A stretch of DNA of 64,000 bases from Cyanodermella asteris (Eukaryota > Ascomycota > Lecanoromycetes > Ostropales > Stictidaceae). Of this stretch, positions 31,592 through 41,284 are shown piece by piece. The translations under genes and the position numbers were made by a program. The stretch is from assembly GCA_900618795.1 (NCBI GenBank), contig UYJD01000014.1, positions 124,001 to 188,000 of the forward strand, in the 5' to 3' direction. Position 1 is the stretch's first letter. Each line of letters starts with the position of its first letter. The notes beneath the pieces were generated by a model. It had not been told where the DNA came from and did no database searches. It saw nothing but the letters and a program-made list of their open reading frames with translations.

Positions 31592-33007
31592 ATGACTAAT
31601 ATGCTACGTGGAACGAGGTCTTCCTTCCTATTTCTGATTGTTTTGACTTACCTCGCAGAGCACGCAATTGCTATCCCTGGGACAGTCTCTCAAAAGCATA
31701 GCTCTGTCACGCCACAATGGGCGAGTGCGGGCATCGGTGCCGAATTCGAAGCCGACGACTTCGAGCTTCACCACGACTTTTGCAGTAGCGTCGACACCTT
31801 CGCGGCGAAGGGCGAGAAGATCGAAGGTCATGATCCGAAGAATGCAAATGTCAAATTGACAGTCGACACCAGCGATAGAGGAGGAATTCTCTTCACCGAA
31901 TATGTTCTGGATGGTAATGCCATCAAAGTTGACAGCGGCGAAGCAGCAAAAGCGGGCAAAGCTGTGGATCAGGATATCGTAAGTCATACTGAACACGAAG
32001 TCGGCTTTGTGCGTTGAGACTGACCAGTGACCAGTTGAATTGGAATCCCTGGAATTCCAAGCCAGCGGAGCTCAAAGTAGCTCGCAATCGGTGCAATCCA
32101 TGGCAAATCACCAAACCAGAGCCTGGTACTGATCCGAAGGAAATGAAATGGAACCCGCAGGTCGCTGCGGCAATGCCATTAGAAGCCATCTATGCTCTCA
32201 TGAAGGAGCAGGCGGCTGATCCGCAAGAGAAGCATCGCAATATTCTGAACGGGGGCTCCCAGCCATTGGACATTGTGACCAAGGACCACTTTCAGTCGAT
32301 TCGTGGCATCGATACATCCAAGCTCACGGACGATGTGCTTGGCTTCTGCTCGCTGGTGATGACCTACGCCAAATACGCAAAAGACCACAAGCGGCCTCAG
32401 GGCAGTATCAAATTCGCGACCTCGTTGATGCCGCGAACCGAGTTCAACACATTGTTCAAGCAGGTCCAGTCCAAGTTTCCGCCCGGCATCGATCTGCCCG
32501 CGATCTTCGGAGTACTCGCTTGCTACTACACAAACATTTTTGGCCAGTTCTCGTAAGTGCAAGCGCAGCTGATCCCTCCGAACTTGTCGCTGACCGTGCC
32601 AAACTTCTAGCATCGACCCAGACTACTGCACCGGAACGCTGCAGGAACCAAAGTCGTCGGGCCAGTTCGAGAAGCTTCGGTACAAGAGCGACGACCACCC
32701 AGATGCAAACTTCTTCATCGTGGACTGGATCGCAAAGATCGGCAAAGGGGAGCCGGTCCCGGACGAGCTGAGCAACTTTGACAAGTTAGAGGATGGATCG
32801 ATCGGCGCGTACGGCACCAAGCTCGAAAACATGTACAAATCGGATCGCGCGGTTCCGCTGTTTGAGTTTCGGGACTTGGATGTCGTCTCGACAGGTGGCG
32901 TCGAGGAGTTCATGGCAAAGGCTGATCTGGCGGTGCAGAAGCTCCACGAGCAATATGCGCAGGCTCCTCGGTCGAGTAATGGTGTGACCTCTGAGCTCGA
33001 GCTGTGA
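31592..33007 (+). CDS. secreted protein of unknown function, three exons
   Basis: Exons 31592-31978, 32035-32552 and 32611-33007 are joined over introns of 56 nt (GTAAGT..CCAG) and 58 nt (GTAAGT..CTAG), giving 433 residues. A signal peptide is clear (SSFLFLIVLTYLAEHAIAIP). The mature part opens with GIGAEFEADDFELHH and later has the motif WNPQVAAAMPLEAIYALM. I recall similar GxGAEFE and PQV..PMPLEAI blocks in uncharacterised secreted proteins of plant-associated fungi, but I know no function. Cysteines are few and scattered. A second ATG three codons downstream (31601) is equally possible. It is divergent from the serine hydrolase. Confidence 0.82.
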
Positions 33008-33408
33008 TTATCATGTTCGTGATCACGATATACGTAAGTCGTTGCGTCAACTGTTGAGTTGCAATGCACTTGGCAAGGTCAAAACAGGATGAAAGATATG
33101 CTTACGATCAAGGCTAACGGTCCAGTAGTTCTTTGATTCAAGGAGAGCCATAACACCCAGGGAAGGGCGAATGTGTGCTGAAGCAGTCCTGACCCTGCGG
33201 TCGTCTTCGGCCTTGCTCTCCTCCAGATGATCGTCCTAGTGATACTTTTCTAGGACTCATGTCATACGCAAACATGTGGTACTCTTCACTAATCATCTTC
33301 GCGGAATGATTGAGACACTAGCGGTTTCCTCCAAGTAAGAGCATTATATTTCTTTTAGTAAAGGTCCAAGCATATCTAGTGCACCAAAAGCGCCAAAGCC
33401 CCTCTCCT
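33008..33408. other. 3' intergenic between convergent genes
   Basis: Nothing recognisable is present. The stretch is AT-richer than the flanking genes and probably contains both 3' UTRs. Confidence 0.45.
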
Positions 33409-33915
33409 CTACGAGGTAAAGTGACGGGCAACAATGCCATCCTCAACAACATCCCGACCAACCTTACCACCGGGGCAAAGCAAAACACTCAAGCTCGTGC
33501 CCTTGGGGCAAACATGAGTCTGCTTATCGTTCGGATGCTCGTACGCATCCGAGCACGTCTGGCCCGCACCGGGGCAGTTGACGACCACGCAGGTACCCGT
33601 GGCCGGTGCGGCAGGCGTCACGACGGTGCCGAATCCGCCGCCGTCGATGAGGGACAGGTCCCAGTAGAGGAAGTCGGTGTCGCTCCACTCGATCTGGATC
33701 GGGTGGGCAATGTTGCCGCCCTGCTTGATCAGCTTGGTCACTTGGGAGGTGGCGCCGGTGGGCATGTTGATCTTGACGGTGGCGCCCTTTGCGATGTTGG
33801 CGTTCGTCATGGTGTTGGTGACGGCGAAGGGGCAGGAGTTGGTGATTGTGAGGGTTGCGGCCAGGGAGACGGGCGTGAGGGCCGAGAGGACGGCGAGGGG
33901 GATGAAGGAACGCAT
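33409..33915 (-). CDS. small secreted thaumatin/BYS1-like protein
   Basis: This is a 168-residue protein with a signal peptide (MRSFIPLAVLSALTPVSLA) followed by a beta-rich domain that starts ATLTITNSCPFAV. The block IEWSDTDFLYWDLSLIDGGGF and the later paired cysteines (CVVVNCPGAGQTCSDAY, HVCPKG, LLCPGG) match the fungal thaumatin-like/antigenic BYS1-type family as I remember it. These are abundant extracellular proteins, sometimes antigenic. A catalytic function is not established. The gene is intronless and convergent with the secreted protein ending at 33007. Confidence 0.75.
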   Translation of the reverse strand: MRSFIPLAVLSALTPVSLAATLTITNSCPFAVTNTMTNANIAKGATVKINMPTGATSQVTKLIKQGGNIAHPIQIEWSDTDFLYWDLSLIDGGGFGTVVTPAAPATGTCVVVNCPGAGQTCSDAYEHPNDKQTHVCPKGTSLSVLLCPGGKVGRDVVEDGIVARHFTS

Positions 33916-34990
33916 CTTGATTGGTCGGATGGTGAGGTTCTAGGGAATGAGTGATGGACTTTTGTGGGCTCCGGGCCTCTGGTTGTGCAAAGATAGACTG
34001 ATGATAGAAATGAAATTGAACAGATGAGCACAGCTCACTGGAATGATAGACACTAGTTGGAGTAAGGAAAGACTCGTGAAGAAGCAAGAAAAGAAAGTGG
34101 TACAGAGAAGGGGAATATAAACCATCTGCTGGAAGTGAGCCGGACAGACGATGGTGCAGCCATGGACGCCTGGCTTCAACGCAACCACAGAATTAGATAC
34201 GACCTCACGGATCGAGCTCTCTCGGCGGCTGAAATGCAATTGGTGGGTACATCTGCAGCCACATCTGCAAGCTTCCCCTGCAAGCCGGAGCATGATCTGC
34301 GACTACTACAACCGTAAAGCCGCGTGGCGAGCAATAGGAGAAGCCGACTCCAAAAGAAAAAGGCCCAGAAGGGATGAAGCTGTGTGAAAGATTATGATGC
34401 CGCGTTGCGGTGCGGTGGCGGATGTAACCTTCTGGGCAAACATTTCGAGGCTGAGCACCCGCATGAACCCTGTCTGCAGAAATATGCGTGCGGCACGACA
34501 TCGGTGCTTTGTGCTCTGAAACAGACATAGAACAATGCGCCGCTCGAGGTTGTGATGCTCGGGGTGCTGGAGAAGTCGTCTTGTGCGGTTTGAAGGTGTC
34601 GTCAAAGCCGGCCTCCTAGAGTCTGGATGGCACGTCCGGCGTGATCACGGAAGGCTGGACTCGAACGATTGGACTGACTTCGATCATGAATTCCGAGGTG
34701 GCAGGTGCCTGGGCTTTGCTCGCGTTCGGCCTTACGATGGTGAGACGAGGAGTTGTGGACGGTCTGGGGTGTCTGTTCCAGTATACAGTTCTTACCTATG
34801 TGACCGCATCTTGGATACGCCGATGCCGAAGGACTCCCACGGGCAAGATTTCGAGTTTCCAAAGGCAGAACATCCTCCCTAACGCAAGCTTTGACAATTT
34901 TCTACGTGTATAGTGTTGTTCCTTGACGAATTGATTGGCTTTTGGGCACGCGATCTTTCGAACGTTTCCTCAGCAATCTCGCAGTCTTCA
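33916..34990. other. intergenic
   Basis: The part near 33916 is the promoter of the BYS1-like gene. The rest (34.1-34.9 kb) has only overlapping short frames without features. Confidence 0.4.
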
Positions 34991-36994
34991 TCAGTGACCT
35001 GCCTTGCCATCTGTCCAGGTACTTGAATCCCAGTTTGTCAGCCAATCTGATCCAAGATCAATATCAGCCAGCACGCCGGAATTCGCCTGGAAGCCAGCGC
35101 AGCTGCTGAATAGATCTGGATCGAACTCAACGCCACCAAAGAACGCATCTGCATACACATGGTGCGAATCCACCGAATCGTCTGCCTCTATCTGCTTCGG
35201 GGTCCGTCGCCGGACACGAAACGTGCCAAAATAAGGCACAGCTACAACGGAATCTTCATCTGCCGGTAAGAATCCTTGCCTGGCAAGAGAAAGCCTCTCG
35301 AGTAACTCAGCAGCCTGACCAGCTACGGTACAATCTACAAGCTTCTGAACCTGCCGAAAGTGGGCAGTGATGCTATCCACAAGCTGCCAGTCAGCATCCT
35401 TGTCGTGATAAGAAGGCATCAAAGTAGGATTCAGCAGGCCAAGCACGAGCGTAGCGGCGCCTGTGAAGAGCTGGAAATCTGCAAGATCGCACATCATCAA
35501 CCAGCCGTTCGTCCCTTTGCGCATTATCTGGAATGCCTCACAGATGCGACGGGCTGATTTGAATACGATTCCTCGACTTTTCAGGTAGTAGGAATTGTTC
35601 TCATGTTGGAAAGCGAATGGCATGTGTAGTGCTTTGCGGTGGCAGTGGATGTAGAGCTCGAGCTGATACTGTCCAAAATATTGCGCCGCAGTGAGTCCGG
35701 CGGGGAGCTGTTTCAGCCATGCATCTGCCGGAACACTTCGGCATAGTGTCTGCATTTCAGCCTCAAGGCTGTCCGTGGTAGCATGATCCGCAAGGGCTCC
35801 TGCCCAATCACGTTCTGCCAGCCGACCAGCAATGAGAGATACGTCTCGCATAGCGCGAGCATACCAGCTGTCCGTGTTTCCATGGGCCGATATGCATGGA
35901 TCAGTCTCCGAAATTGATGGAGGCAGAGATACGATGAGAGACAGGTTTCGCTCATATTGCCAGGACGCCTGTAGCAGAGCCCGCCCCTGCTCGTCTCCAT
36001 TACCAGGCCGATCCAATCCGAGCAGTAGCCCAGCGGCGATGGCCTCACGAGCCTTTTGCCACGCTTTGTGCGGTCGGCCAAGGTTTATGTAGATCTTGCA
36101 CTGCAACATCAGGCAGTCCAAACCATCCCTCAGGTCGGTGAGGCTGAAATCATGAGGAAGAGCATTGATAGCGGCGGAGAAATACTTCGCAGCCAACGCG
36201 CTTTGGGAGAGGTGAAAGTCCTTGATGAGACGACGATTCTCGCCAAGCAACTGCTGGATAGCAAGTGTGAGCCATAGTAGTGCTTTGGCAAATGATACCG
36301 CTCTTTTCGACTTCAGGTACTGCATGACCTGGTCACAGGCGCTGGAAAACTGGTCATCTCCGTTGCTTGGTTGCGCCGGCCAGAGAAATTGGTACGGCTC
36401 CGAGGCCTTCAAGATCTTCTCGAGCAGAGTTCCGTCGGGCAGACAACCCTGTAACCTCTCCGGAAGCAGCCAGTCGGGGATCGAGGCGCTTGGAGAAAAC
36501 CCTATCGGTGCTGATGAATGCGGCTCCACGACCAGAGCCTCCTTGAACGCGCGGAGAAGCGGACCGTCCAACAATATCGATGTTGAGTAATTCGCTCCAG
36601 AGGAACCGTTGTCATCATCGTGGCTGCTTATGGGGGTAACGGGACCGCTCGAATAACTTGTTGCTAAAGGTCCCCTAAGCAATTCCGCAATGTCGAATTG
36701 GCCAGACACGGAGCTTGAATCTCCTCCAGCCTCGAGTCTCTTGCGGACCCGCCCAAGCAGCGACTGTAGAGCGTCGACGCGTTGAATGACACTGGAAGAC
36801 GCGAGGTTGTCGCCCTCGCTTTCTTGCTCCGGACTGGCCCCTTGCGCTCGGCATACTGAGTCGTGTGCTGTGCAGGCTTTGCAAACAGAGTCGCCTTCAA
36901 GGTAGATGCACCGCACTTTGCGTCGACGACATTCCCCACAGCTTCGCGTTCCGAGTCTCATGCGTTTTGCTGGGCGGGTTCCTGCATCGGCCAT
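34991..36994 (-). CDS. Zn2Cys6 transcription factor with fungal-specific domain
   Basis: This is an intronless 667-residue regulator. A basic stretch (AKRMRLGTR) leads into the complete binuclear zinc cluster CGECRRRKVRC-x8-CKAC-x6-C, with the first Cys at residue 19. A coiled-coil-like linker (VIQRVDALQSLLGRVRKRLE) follows, as in Gal4-type dimers. From about residue 170 to 560 lies the helical fungal transcription factor region, including DCLMLQCKIYINLGRPHKAWQ and LLLGLDRPG. It would bind CGG-type half sites in the nucleus. It is divergent from a peroxiredoxin gene, with 477 bp between the starts, and that promoter contains repeated CGGACGA motifs. Control of the neighbour or of itself is therefore a reasonable but untested guess. 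Confidence 0.9.
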   Translation of the reverse strand: MADAGTRPAKRMRLGTRSCGECRRRKVRCIYLEGDSVCKACTAHDSVCRAQGASPEQESEGDNLASSSVIQRVDALQSLLGRVRKRLEAGGDSSSVSGQFDIAELLRGPLATSYSSGPVTPISSHDDDNGSSGANYSTSILLDGPLLRAFKEALVVEPHSSAPIGFSPSASIPDWLLPERLQGCLPDGTLLEKILKASEPYQFLWPAQPSNGDDQFSSACDQVMQYLKSKRAVSFAKALLWLTLAIQQLLGENRRLIKDFHLSQSALAAKYFSAAINALPHDFSLTDLRDGLDCLMLQCKIYINLGRPHKAWQKAREAIAAGLLLGLDRPGNGDEQGRALLQASWQYERNLSLIVSLPPSISETDPCISAHGNTDSWYARAMRDVSLIAGRLAERDWAGALADHATTDSLEAEMQTLCRSVPADAWLKQLPAGLTAAQYFGQYQLELYIHCHRKALHMPFAFQHENNSYYLKSRGIVFKSARRICEAFQIMRKGTNGWLMMCDLADFQLFTGAATLVLGLLNPTLMPSYHDKDADWQLVDSITAHFRQVQKLVDCTVAGQAAELLERLSLARQGFLPADEDSVVAVPYFGTFRVRRRTPKQIEADDSVDSHHVYADAFFGGVEFDPDLFSSCAGFQANSGVLADIDLGSDWLTNWDSSTWTDGKAGH

Positions 36995-37211
36995 CTTGGT
37001 GTTGAGCTGAGCTCATTGTATCAAAGTCGGTTGGTCAGTCGACTTCGGACGGTGGTAGCAGATGAAGACCGTTATCGATCATGATCATCGCCGAAAATAG
37101 AGACCTCTCGATTATTCATGCTTAGACGTCCTGGGCCATTGTTGTAGTACAACATTAGCAGGGTTCAGGTCCAGGCTAGCAGGGATAACGTTGGAGCTTG
37201 TTTTTGGTGCT

Positions 37212-37240
37212 CGGACGAATTCGGACGAAGTCGCGGACGA
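37212..37240 (+). promoter_or_regulatory. three direct repeats of CGGACGA in a divergent promoter
   Basis: CGGACGA occurs at 37212, 37222 and 37234, with a related CGGACGG at 37046. They lie between the Zn2Cys6 gene and the peroxiredoxin gene. Direct CGG repeats are a common target of Gal4-type factors, so these are candidate operators. Confidence 0.4.
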
Positions 37241-37324
37241 CCTTACTTTTGGAGGGCTGTCAACCACAGCGATAAAGCACAGCTGCTGCGGAAAGATCAA
37301 CATGTCAGTTGAACCCAGAATGCA

Positions 37325-37331
37325 TATATAT
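37325..37331 (+). promoter_or_regulatory. TATA-like box of the peroxiredoxin gene
   Basis: TATATAT lies 141 bp upstream of the ATG at 37472 and downstream of the CGGACGA repeats, a usual layout for a regulated fungal promoter. Confidence 0.45.
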
Positions 37332-37471
37332 CGAGGTCGTCTGTATTCCACTCGGCGTCAGCATCATTATCTCTCATTAGTCTATTCATGCCTCGAGCGA
37401 CCTCGTGAACACTGACACTAAAGCTACACTACCATCTACCACATCCTCGACATTTCAAGCAGACTATAAAA

Positions 37472-38116
37472 ATGTCTCTCGCCGAGCAACTCAACAGCAC
37501 TTCCGAAGCATTCAAGCAGAATGCCCCAGAACCCGTCAAGAGCATCGTCTTGGATGCGCGCGCCGCCCACGCCTCCACCTTCGACCTCTCCAGCACAATC
37601 CAAGTAGGACAGAAACTGCCCTCTTTTAAGCTCAACAACGCGATCGGCGAACAAGTCAGCAGCGACGCCCTCCTTCAAAAGGGACCCCTCCTGGTCGTTT
37701 TCTACCGCGGCTCCTGGTGCCCGTTCTGCAACCTGACTCTCGGCTCCCTGCAAAAGCACCTCCCACATTTCGAGGCCAAGGGCGTCACTCTCGTCGCCAT
37801 CTCTCCGGAGCTTCCGGACACCAGCATCAGTACGGTCGAGAAGCATGAGCTCAAGTTCCCCGTCCTGAGCGATGTCAACAACGAGCTTGCGGAGAAATTG
37901 GGCATCGTGTATGACCAGCCGGACAGCATGCGGACCGTGTTTGACAAGCTCGGCAACGACCTGAAGGTGAGGAATGGTCGAGACTCGCTCGACGTACCGA
38001 TTCCGACGACCATGTTGGTGGACCAGACCGGAACGGTCAGGAATCTGTTCCTGGACACGGATTACACGAAGCGTTTGGAGCCGACTGCGGCGCTTGACTG
38101 GATCGATAAGCTGTGA
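37472..38116 (+). CDS. AhpC/TSA-type peroxiredoxin-like protein
   Basis: This is an intronless protein of 214 residues. The thioredoxin-fold active site FYRGSWCPFCN (Cys83 and Cys86) sits after LLVVF. It is followed by VAISPELPD and by FPVLSDVNNELAEKLGIVYD, typical of the AhpC/TSA family (redoxin). A CxxC at the active site, rather than a lone peroxidatic Cys in PxxxTxxC, matches the fungal/bacterial AhpC-like subgroup, often annotated as peroxiredoxin-like or thiol-specific antioxidant. It probably reduces peroxides or protein disulfides in the cytosol, since no targeting signal is visible. It is divergent from a Zn2Cys6 regulator, which may control it. Confidence 0.9.
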   Translation: MSLAEQLNSTSEAFKQNAPEPVKSIVLDARAAHASTFDLSSTIQVGQKLPSFKLNNAIGEQVSSDALLQKGPLLVVFYRGSWCPFCNLTLGSLQKHLPHFEAKGVTLVAISPELPDTSISTVEKHELKFPVLSDVNNELAEKLGIVYDQPDSMRTVFDKLGNDLKVRNGRDSLDVPIPTTMLVDQTGTVRNLFLDTDYTKRLEPTAALDWIDKL

Positions 38117-38333
38117 TGAAGCCGCAGCTAGATACCAGACTTGGACGGAAATAGACTCAAATGTATGAAGTTTCTGTATTGACATCAATGCGCCACCACA
38201 TTCCCAGTTTCACTCACGATGAAGCCTTGCCCGCAGGCACGGCACGATTCCTCCTTTCCAGAGCTCCTTGAGCTGTTTGGACCCCGCTCAGCATCGCCGA
38301 AAACACTCTGATCACCTTGAACCGATTATCAAA

Positions 38334-40512
38334 TCAGACAAGCACAATGTCTTCAAGCTTCACTCCACGGGCTTCGAGCGCCTCGGAAGTGATCCTTGGA
38401 TCACACAACACACGCTCGCCTGTCACCTTGTTTTTGTAGACGGAAGGGGGAACGGCATTGCTGTCCTCTTCACGATGCCAGACATCGGCTAGTTCCGGAA
38501 GCCGTGGATCATCTTGTTGCCACTTGTTTGTAACAGTGTTATGAAACCGCGGCCTGGGGCGGTTGCCATCTAAGAACTGGATTTCCCACGGCTTTTCGAG
38601 AGTCCCCATCAGAGCTTCACCGTTTTCGAGACCGTTGACGTAGCAAGGCCCTATAACGAACCACTTGCCGTTGCACGCAGAGCGAAGAGCAATTGCCGCA
38701 TTACAGCCCAGTATGACTGAGATCCGATCACCTAACTTTGATGAGACACTAGGGACGCTTGAAATATCTGTAAGAGCGCTTACCTGAGACCAATTGCCGA
38801 ACGCTAGAGCCAATGAGGCCCTGGTCAGTCGAGAATTGCCAAGCCTTCCCCGCGGGAATATTTTCAATGGCTTCCATGATGTCCTGTGGTATATTAACGT
38901 GTGCAGTGCCTCCTTTATCAACCATCCCAGAGCTTAATGCGTCCGGATCTGGAAACGAATCTGTCTTGGCAATTTTCCTCCCCAGTACAGCTCCCGTAGC
39001 TCTGACTTTAACCACACACTGGGAGATGAATTTGTGAGAGGCGTAAGTGAAGTCTCTGCCAGAGGAAAGTATGAATGCGCGAATGATGTTCCATTCTTGA
39101 CTGAAGGAGCTGCAGAGCTGAGAAGTAACGGTTCGGACACTGTCGTAAAGTATACCCTTCACAGCGATAGAGGTCGGAGACCTGACATGCAAGGAAGCCT
39201 GAGAGTGACCGCTGGTCATTATAGAGCCCCAGGAGCAAAAGTTCCTGAGAGCAGCTAGACGACTCCAGTCCGGAATCCAGGAAGGCCAGATATCCGAGTC
39301 GGGATGGACCCCACCATGTCCAAGTAAGTCTAACCGTCGTTCAGTGCTGTAATAAGCCAGAATGACCTGCTTGTAATTCTGCTGGATGGACATTAAGTAG
39401 TCAACCTCAAGACTGCGGCGAAGATCTGGCCCTAGCAAACTAAGTACGCCGTACACCTTGTCCAGAGGGTCATGGCAATGCTGTCCGCTCGCCAATTGTA
39501 GCAATGACCCAGGACCTACTTGGTCGTGTAGACCGAGTCCAGCACTGTACCTAACCAGAAATCCCCGGATGTCGCGTGGTACGAGCCTCACTGCCTTCAA
39601 CGCCAGTATGCAGCATGCTTTGCGCAAGGAGAACCAGTCAAACGTCTCATGACTGCATTGCATCAATGTGCGTTCATTCAACATGGCTTCTTGAAGGACC
39701 CAGACGCGGTGGAACCAGGGTCGCTCGAATAGAGCTCTGATTGCCGACCACTCCGTGTCGTCATACGGGAGCGATTGAACTTTGGAGAACCATGTGTAGT
39801 GCTGGGCCCCAGACGAGTCTCCGTATAGACCCTTTTCAAACCATTCGCATTGGTCTCCCAGAAATGTCAAGGTTTTCAACGCAAATTTACAGTTGTCTCT
39901 CTCAGTGCCGATCCAAAGTACCACACGCCTTGCATACGAGTATATGTGGTGCATTCTCGGCACTTGACAGTTTCGTTCGGCGATATCAGCCTGATTGATA
40001 CAAATGGCGTCGATCCAAAGCGTTCTCTCGTTGTGCTCGAGCCGCAAGTAAGTCAAAGCCTCGACCAGGTTGATAGTGAGATCTAGATAAGTCACATCAT
40101 TACTGCCATCCTTGGCAACGACGCAAGTGGGCTGAGTCTCATGTGGAGAGCCCCACGTATAAGATAGGGCCTCGTATCCTTCCTCAACCCTGTCTGATGA
40201 TGCTTGGCCAGTCTCAGTAAGCTCGTAGACTGTTCGAGGAACAGTTGGATCAGGATGGTCCCACGAATTTAGCTCGGTGCTCGACTTAAAGAGGTAGCGT
40301 CCCTTTAGTGTCCTCACAACTTCCGTACCCATCGGGAGATCCCTTTGTATCTCTCCAAGGCTTGCTCGTGTATCTGGTGGTGGACTAGGAGGTGCGGGGA
40401 GGAGGGCATGGTGAATGACCACCACAATAGGATCATCAATCTTGCCAGGCTGGAGAGTGGCAAGCCGAACTTCGCCAAGCTTGGAATCCAGCTTTCGATA
40501 CCGATACTTCAT
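38334..40512 (-). CDS. HET-domain protein, two exons
   Basis: Exon 40512-38784 and exon 38731-38334 are joined over a 52-nt intron (GTAAGC..TTAG) in phase 1, giving 708 residues. The join turns two open-ended frames into QLVSGDRISVILGCNAAIALR, the C-terminal block common in HET proteins. The start MKYRYRKLDS…EVRLATLQPG fits the usual N-terminus. HET-domain blocks are YEALSYTWG (113-121), LWIDAICINQ (about 165-174) and FERPWFHRVWVLQEAML. HET proteins mediate vegetative (heterokaryon) incompatibility and cell death in filamentous ascomycetes, and the family is large and variable. No partner domain such as NACHT, WD40 or ankyrin is seen. It is convergent with the peroxiredoxin gene. Confidence 0.93.
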
Positions 40513-41284
40513 GGCTGGGTAAAGAAATGATTCGCCTCTATCCCGGCAGCCGGAGAGTCTGCGGGCATACCTTAAAAATAATGGTTCTGCTAGGTAAAAC
40601 TATTAATCAACTGGTGTGCCCCGCAGATGCACACCATCTTGTAGACCGACGTGAGTTCAAGCTCAGCCTCGTGGGCCGTATCTGTCCGGAGCCGTGCGGA
40701 AGCTGTAGGACCCTAGCCCGAAAGACCTCAGCCTTATATTGGCAACCATCATCCAAGCCACCAGAGTGCCGCGAGGAGATCATAATTCGATCTCGAAGTT
40801 CAGAGCATACTGCAACGAATCCGACCCAGTAGTGATCCAGTCTCCGCGATATAATACAAGGAACTGGGCCGCCGGCGCCAGATCCGTTGAGATCCTGCTG
40901 GGATCAGGCAAGCTGACAGAATGGACTCAGGCTTTGAGATAGATCGGGAGCGTTATTATTTCCTGCTGAATGGCTCTATGCTCGGATCTCGACTTTATCT
41001 TGTTCTGGCCGCCCGCCTGGTGGACTTGCAGAATCGAGAATGGCGCTAACACAGAAGCGGAAATGCAGATATCTGGGAAGCCATGACGAAACCGCAAGAA
41101 ACCTGAAGTTGCCCGCGTGCCAGAACCGCCGTGCTTCTGAGCTCAGCACGACCAAGTTCACCATGCATCCCAGGTCGAAGATAGATGCACCACTGCCTGT
41201 CAGACCAATAAAAGTATTTGCACGAACATAGACTACGCTATTTCCTTTTTCACGAGCTTCGACAGTAATCCCCGCCACCCCGCC
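40513..41284. other. divergent promoter region
   Basis: The region lies upstream of both the HET gene (minus) and the PX-associated gene (plus). No other feature is seen. Confidence 0.45.
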
